Below are positions 34,221 to 38,167 of a DNA stretch of 38,167 bases, in pieces. The stretch is from JBOIBN01 sp050739575 (GTDB lineage: Bacteria; Pseudomonadota; Gammaproteobacteria; JAKDMP01). The stretch covers positions 1-38,167 of the forward strand of contig JBOIBN010000019.1 of NCBI GenBank assembly GCA_050739575.1. The letters are read 5' to 3'. Position 1 is the stretch's first letter. Each line of letters starts with the position of its first letter. A model generated the notes under the pieces. It was not told where the DNA came from and made no database searches. It saw only the letters and a program-made list of their open reading frames with translations. A program made the position numbers and the translations under genes.

Positions 34221-34249
34221 ATTAAAGCAGCGCCGCCCCTAGGTGTCAA
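34221..34249 (-). promoter_or_regulatory. rpmH operon promoter
   Basis: On the minus strand, TTGACA (34249-34244) and TTTAAT (34226-34221) are separated by exactly 17 bp, one mismatch from a perfect sigma-70 promoter. The start would be near 34213, leaving a leader of about 50 nt to rpmH and driving rpmH-rnpA-yidD-yidC. Confidence 0.75.
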
Positions 34250-34320
34250 GTTGGCGTCACGACTGGCGGCATAGTTTCCGGCGCGTTAGACTGTCCAGTC
34301 TTTCCTCCGTCCAGCCGACC

Positions 34321-35655
34321 ATGGCCCGGAGCCTCTGGCAAGATTGCTTTCTTCGGCTCGAGCAAGAGTGCGATGAGCGCGACCTCAACCTGTGGTTGAG
34401 ACCATTGCACGCGGAGGAAAGAGAGGATGGCTTGACGCTGCTTGCTCCCAACCGTTTTGTGTTGGAAGAGGTAGAGCGGCGTTTCCTCACGCGCATTCGC
34501 GAGATGCTGGACGGAAACGCGCCTGAGCAGCACTCGCGTGTGCGCATAGGACTTGGCTCCGGCGCTCCCAGGCCCTCGCCGGGTTCTCCTTTTGCAATAC
34601 GCACAGAGGAGACGTACCGTACGCTGCCGGGCAATCCGATAGATGCCAATTACCGGTTTGATAATTTTATCGAGGGTCCATCCAACCAAATGGCGCGAGC
34701 TGCCGCGCTGTTGGTGGCAGAACAACTGGGGGGGCAATACAACCCTTTGTTTATCTACGGCGGGGTTGGGTTGGGGAAGACCCATTTGATGCACAGCCTA
34801 GCCAACCGCGTGCTTTCCGAGTATCCCGAGCGACGCGTCGCCTATGTGCAGTCGGAGCGCTTTGTCGGAGACATGATTCGCGCCCTGCAACGTGGAAGCG
34901 AAAAAATCGATGCTTTTAAACAGCAATACCGCTCGCTTGATGTACTGTTGATAGACGACATTCAGTTTTTTGCTGGTAAGGAACGTTCTCAGGAAGAGTT
35001 CTTTCACACATTCAACACTTTGATGGAGGGTAGGCATCAAATCGTGCTAACGAGTGACCGTTACCCCAAGGAAATTACGGGATTGGGCGAGCGGTTGAAA
35101 TCACGCTTTGGTTGGGGCCTGATCGCAGCCGTTGAACCACCGGAACTGGAAACCAGGGTCGCCATTGTGATGAATAAAGCCCATCAGCAAGGCGTAAATC
35201 TGCCAGAACCAGTGGCTTTTTTTCTTGCGCAACGTATCAACTCAAATGTGCGTGAATTGGAAGGAGCATTGCGTCGGGTATTGGCGATGGCCCGCTTTAC
35301 CTCACGACCTGTGACGCTTGATCTGGCACGTACCGCACTCAAGGATCTGCTGGCAGTGCAGCAAAAATTAATTACGATAGACAATATTCAGCGTACTGTT
35401 GCCAACTATTTTCGAATTCGTCCCACCGATTTGTCTTCAAAGAGCCGAAGCCGTTCCATCACGCGACCGCGGCAGATTGCAATGGCATTGGCTAAGGAAT
35501 TTACACGCCACAGCCTGCCGGAAATCGGTGAGGCCTTTGGTGGCCGTGATCACAGCACGGTGCTGCACGCCTGTCGTAAAGTAACTGAGCTACGGAGCAA
35601 TGACGCACAGGTAGACGATGATTACCGAAATTTGACGCGCTTGTTGTCAACATAA
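34321..35655 (+). CDS. dnaA: Chromosomal replication initiator DnaA
   Basis: 444 residues. Domain I (about 1-75, SLWQDCFLRLEQE with NLWLRPL) is followed by a short linker, the AAA+ domain (about 105-325) with Walker A GGVGLGKTH and Walker B LLIDDIQFFAGK, and the DNA-binding domain IV with GRDHSTVLHACRK. All initiator motifs are intact. The ATG at 34321 fits the family; the frame extends to 34243 without homology. The gene's 3' half is visibly more AT-rich than upstream genes. It is divergent from rpmH. Confidence 0.97.
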   Translation: MARSLWQDCFLRLEQECDERDLNLWLRPLHAEEREDGLTLLAPNRFVLEEVERRFLTRIREMLDGNAPEQHSRVRIGLGSGAPRPSPGSPFAIRTEETYRTLPGNPIDANYRFDNFIEGPSNQMARAAALLVAEQLGGQYNPLFIYGGVGLGKTHLMHSLANRVLSEYPERRVAYVQSERFVGDMIRALQRGSEKIDAFKQQYRSLDVLLIDDIQFFAGKERSQEEFFHTFNTLMEGRHQIVLTSDRYPKEITGLGERLKSRFGWGLIAAVEPPELETRVAIVMNKAHQQGVNLPEPVAFFLAQRINSNVRELEGALRRVLAMARFTSRPVTLDLARTALKDLLAVQQKLITIDNIQRTVANYFRIRPTDLSSKSRSRSITRPRQIAMALAKEFTRHSLPEIGEAFGGRDHSTVLHACRKVTELRSNDAQVDDDYRNLTRLLST

Positions 35656-35834
35656 TGTGGGGCAGTTGTGGATAGATTTTATTTTTTTAGTATGGGCGAA
35701 GTTATCCCCAGACCAAACACAGTACTGACAAACTTTCGCGCTGGTTTTTCTTTTTTCAACGTGTTGAATTTAAAAAATTTTTTAGACTTTTCCTCTTTGC
35801 ATTAAACCGTAAATATGATTATTAGGAGATCTAT
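35656..35834 (+). other. Candidate chromosomal origin (oriC) between dnaA and dnaN
   Basis: This 179-bp gap holds two DnaA-box-like 9-mers one mismatch from TTATCCACA: CTATCCACA on the minus strand (35667-35675) and TTATCCCCA on the plus strand (35702-35710). It also contains a T-rich run (about 35677-35689) and an AT-rich block with the palindrome AAAAAATTTTTT (35772-35783), suitable as an unwinding element. AGGAG (35824-35828) is the dnaN ribosome site. Few boxes are visible, so this may be only part of the origin. Confidence 0.6.
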
Positions 35835-36938
35835 ATGAAGATTAAAGTAATACGGGAAGACCTCCTACGTCCTCTCCAGGGTATTGCCGGAGTTGTCGAA
35901 CGCCGTCAAACTCTGCCCGTTCTGAGTAATGTCAGAATAGACGTAGAGCCGTCAGGTGCCATTAACCTGATGACGAGCGATCTCGAGGTTGAAATGACCG
36001 CGCGAATGGAAAGCGGCGGCAATGAGGAAGGCTCGACAACGGTACCTGCGCGCAAATTACTTGACATCTGCCGCGCTCTTCCGGAAGGTGTAAATGTAAC
36101 CCTGCAAGCGAAAGAGGGCCGGCTCCTTGTAACGGCCAGCAAGAGCCGCTTTGCACTAGCCACCTTGGCCGCCGAAGAGTTCCCCCGCGTGGGTGAGCTT
36201 GAGGGAGGCGTGCATTTCCACATCCAGCAAGAAGTTCTGATGGATTTGTTGAAACGCACCTCTTTTGCCATGGCGCAACAGGACGTCAGGTATTACCTGA
36301 CAGGCCTTTTGCTGGAAGTTGGGAAAAGGCGTATACGTGCGGTGGCCACTGATGGTCATCGCCTAGCGCTACGTGATGCGCCTGGCTTGTCGGATTTGAA
36401 GGGCGAACAATCTGTCATTGTGCCCCGTAAGGCAGTGATAGAGCTTGAACGGCTTCTTGGGCAGTCCGATGGCTTGGTGGAAATAGTGATCAACTCCCGT
36501 AATGCCAGCTTTGGATTGGGCGCATTAAAACTGACCAGTAAGCTGATTGAGGGGCAGTTTCCGGATTATGGTCGCGTAATACCAACCCAAAGTCGGCACC
36601 GGTTGCTGGCTGATCGGGAGCCTTTGCGTGAAGCACTTGCACGGGTTGCAATTCTAGCAAACGAAAAGTTTCGCGGTGTGCGCCTGGAAGTGACTGACAA
36701 TAGCCTCAAGCTGGTTGCGCATAATCCAGAAAATGAAGAAGCCGAAGAAGAACTCGCCGTGCATTATGCCGGTGAGCAAATGGTGATCGCCTTCAACGCC
36801 GGCTATCTGCAGGATGCTTTAGCGGCGCTGGACACCGAAACGGTCGAATTTTCCCTTACCGACGCGAATTCAAGCGTGATGATGGGCATGCCTGGAGTGG
36901 AAAGTTGCCAGTACGTAATCATGCCGATGCGGCTCTGA
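35835..36938 (+). CDS. dnaN: DNA polymerase III beta subunit (sliding clamp)
   Basis: 367 residues, full length. Begins MKIKVIREDLLRPLQ and ends SCQYVIMPMRL, the standard C-terminal pattern of the clamp. Three clamp domains are implied by length; internal marks include TDGHRLALRD and IEGQFPDYGRVIP. It tethers Pol III to DNA. AGGAG sits 6 nt before the ATG. The next gene, recF, is decayed. Confidence 0.97.
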   Translation: MKIKVIREDLLRPLQGIAGVVERRQTLPVLSNVRIDVEPSGAINLMTSDLEVEMTARMESGGNEEGSTTVPARKLLDICRALPEGVNVTLQAKEGRLLVTASKSRFALATLAAEEFPRVGELEGGVHFHIQQEVLMDLLKRTSFAMAQQDVRYYLTGLLLEVGKRRIRAVATDGHRLALRDAPGLSDLKGEQSVIVPRKAVIELERLLGQSDGLVEIVINSRNASFGLGALKLTSKLIEGQFPDYGRVIPTQSRHRLLADREPLREALARVAILANEKFRGVRLEVTDNSLKLVAHNPENEEAEEELAVHYAGEQMVIAFNAGYLQDALAALDTETVEFSLTDANSSVMMGMPGVESCQYVIMPMRL

Positions 36939-36973
36939 GCAATCTGTCCACAGGGGGTCTCCAAACCCGTGGT

Positions 36974-38078
36974 CATAGCTTATCTCGGTTGGAATTAAGG
37001 AATTTACGCTGCCATCCGCAACTGGAATTAGCGTCATCTGAAGCATCGTGGGTTGTTTTGTCCGGAGGAAATGGCACGGGAAAAACAAGCATCTTCGAAG
37101 CAATCTAAGCAGTTTCCCGAGGCCGTTCTTTCCGCACGCCCGTGCCAGCGGAAATGATTCGGACAGGCTGTCAAGAAGGGAGCGTTACTTTAACCAAGGG
37201 CGCAGAGCAGCAACGTACAAGTGCGGTGTTTCGCCATAAAGGCAAGGAATTACGTTTGGAGGGGCTTAATGCGCCTAATTTGGCCGAAGTCGCGGCCGCA
37301 TTGCCCGTGGAATATATTATCGGTGAAGCCCAACGTTTGGTGTTGGGCGCGCCAAGAGATCGGCGGCAGTTTCGTGATTGGGTGTTGTTCCACGTGGAAC
37401 CATGGTTTCTTAATGTTTGGAGGCGTTGGCGTCGCGCACATCGTCAGCGAAACGCACTGCTGCGGGATACCTCCTTGGGGGAGATCGAGTTTTGGACAGC
37501 AGCAGTAGCGGAATGGGGAGAAGCGTTAACCAGGTTACGCTCCGATTTCGTCAAAAAAATAGACGCGTTGCTGCGTGAAAATTCTTGGATACCCTCACAC
37601 ACTAATGAATGTGGCTCTCCAATTTCGTTGGGTTTGGCATGCCGGAAAGCTTCATGAACCGTTGCAACGTAGTACGGGCAGGGAACGTCAGGCCGGACGC
37701 AGTGTTGTGGGCCCGCAATATGATAACTGGGAGGTAAAAGTTGCGGGGCAACCGGCGGGGTTTTATCGCGAGGCCAAGCCAAGCTGGCTGCTTTCTTCCT
37801 AATGCGCGCCTGGGCCGAGTTAATGTGCCAAGCGGGTCGCCCACTTATTCTTCTGGTGGACGACCTTACAGCTAATTTTGATGCACAAGGAGTGGCAGCG
37901 GCCATTGGGCTTCTGGGCGGTTTAGGCACACGAGTTTGGTTATCTCTCGTGGAAGAAAGAAGGGAAAAGCTTACTGCGGGGAAATGTGGTTAGGTTCCAT
38001 GTGGAACCTCAGGTACTGCGGCGCTTGGGCACCAAAGGAGCGGTAATCCCCCCCGAAAGTAGCGGTATTCAGAAGTAG
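36974..38078 (+). pseudogene. recF: recF pseudogene (DNA replication and repair protein RecF)
   Basis: RecF homology runs through three frames. LSRLELRNLRC and Walker A GGNGTGKTS (37064 on) lead to FEAI then TAA at 37106-37108 where family members have Tyr (EAIY), and the same frame resumes AVSRGRSFRTPV. The frame shifts by one near 37575-37630 (into ALQFRWVWHAGK, LQRSTGRE and GPQYDNWEV, where GPHR is expected), back near 37764 (GGGGTTTT; then LSRGQAKLAAF and LLVDDLTANFD), and again near 37985 (GGGGAAA; then VVRFHVEPQVL to a TAG at 38076-38078). No good start codon is seen: reading begins after the dnaN stop without ATG or ribosome site. Altered conserved motifs argue for real decay rather than only sequencing error. 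Confidence 0.88.
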
Positions 38079-38110
38079 AATTTTCTCTTATTGGAGCGAG
38101 GAGGTTCTAC

Positions 38111-38167
38111 GTGAAGAAGTTTCGATTCAGCGACAGTCAGATCATGGGCATTTTGAAGCAGGCCGAG
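38111..38167 (+). CDS. IS3-family transposase OrfA, start only
   Basis: A GTG at 38111 with GAGGAGG upstream opens KKFRFSDSQIMGILKQAE, the N-terminus typical of IS3-family OrfA (helix-turn-helix) proteins. The window ends after 19 codons. The insertion sequence therefore begins between the recF remnant (last homology at 38078) and here; I could not place the terminal inverted repeat. Confidence 0.8.
   Translation, partial: MKKFRFSDSQIMGILKQAE

Noticed and set aside
1..38167. CRISPR arrays, tRNA, rRNA, riboswitches, defence or secretion clusters
   Set aside because: Looked for regularly spaced repeats, tRNA-like arms and known gene sets on both strands and saw none; short or divergent RNAs could be missed without covariance searches.

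Overview
The window looks like chromosomal DNA of a GC-rich Gammaproteobacterium. The evidence is an LPS inner-core cluster that includes Kdo kinase, a class II dihydroorotase next to RNase T, a homodimeric-type AceE with a lipoyl-domain LpdA, and the canonical yidC-yidD-rnpA-rpmH / dnaA-dnaN-recF origin locus. Secreted lipoproteins and an S9 peptidase give it a Xanthomonadales/Nevskiales-like flavour, but genus-level placement is not possible from sequence reading alone. No CRISPR array, tRNA, rRNA, defence island, prophage or biosynthetic cluster was seen.

Layout. (1) 1-8357, envelope genes: waaA (cut by the window edge) and hldE on the minus strand, divergent from an LpxL-type acyltransferase; then an AmiC-type amidase, a secreted S9 peptidase, and a divergent pair kdkA / heptosyltransferase whose start codons overlap. 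These make or decorate lipid A-Kdo-heptose. (2) 8360-12440: a small Cys-containing membrane protein, a BNR-repeat (sialidase-like) lipoprotein and tyrS, which converge on a 143-bp MITE-like element, then a small secreted protein. (3) 12550-19029: pyruvate dehydrogenase operon aceE-aceF-VOC-lpdA on the minus strand, divergent from pyrC-rnt (19186-20843). (4) 21051-27656: a frameshifted Ig-like lipoprotein gene downstream of an AraC-type regulator, then a glutaryl-CoA dehydrogenase gene in an apparent operon with a fused E1 alpha-beta 2-oxoacid dehydrogenase. (5) 27660-31723: three tandem hairpins, a DUF3293 protein, CorA, an orphan lipoprotein, murB and a small conserved cytoplasmic protein. 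(6) 31772-38167, replication-origin locus: yidC, yidD, rnpA, rpmH (minus) and dnaA, a candidate oriC, dnaN and a decayed recF (plus), ending in the start of an IS3-type transposase gene.

The most notable observations are these. The MITE-like element supplies the third base of the TAG stop codons of both convergent neighbours. recF has decayed (one nonsense codon, three frameshifts, altered motifs) in an otherwise intact dnaA-dnaN locus beside an IS. Three tandem perfect or near-perfect hairpins lie between convergent genes. AceF has an extremely charged linker, and its lipoyl domain shares a 44-bp identical tract with that of LpdA. I did not find a convincing wholly new multi-gene system; most of the window is housekeeping.
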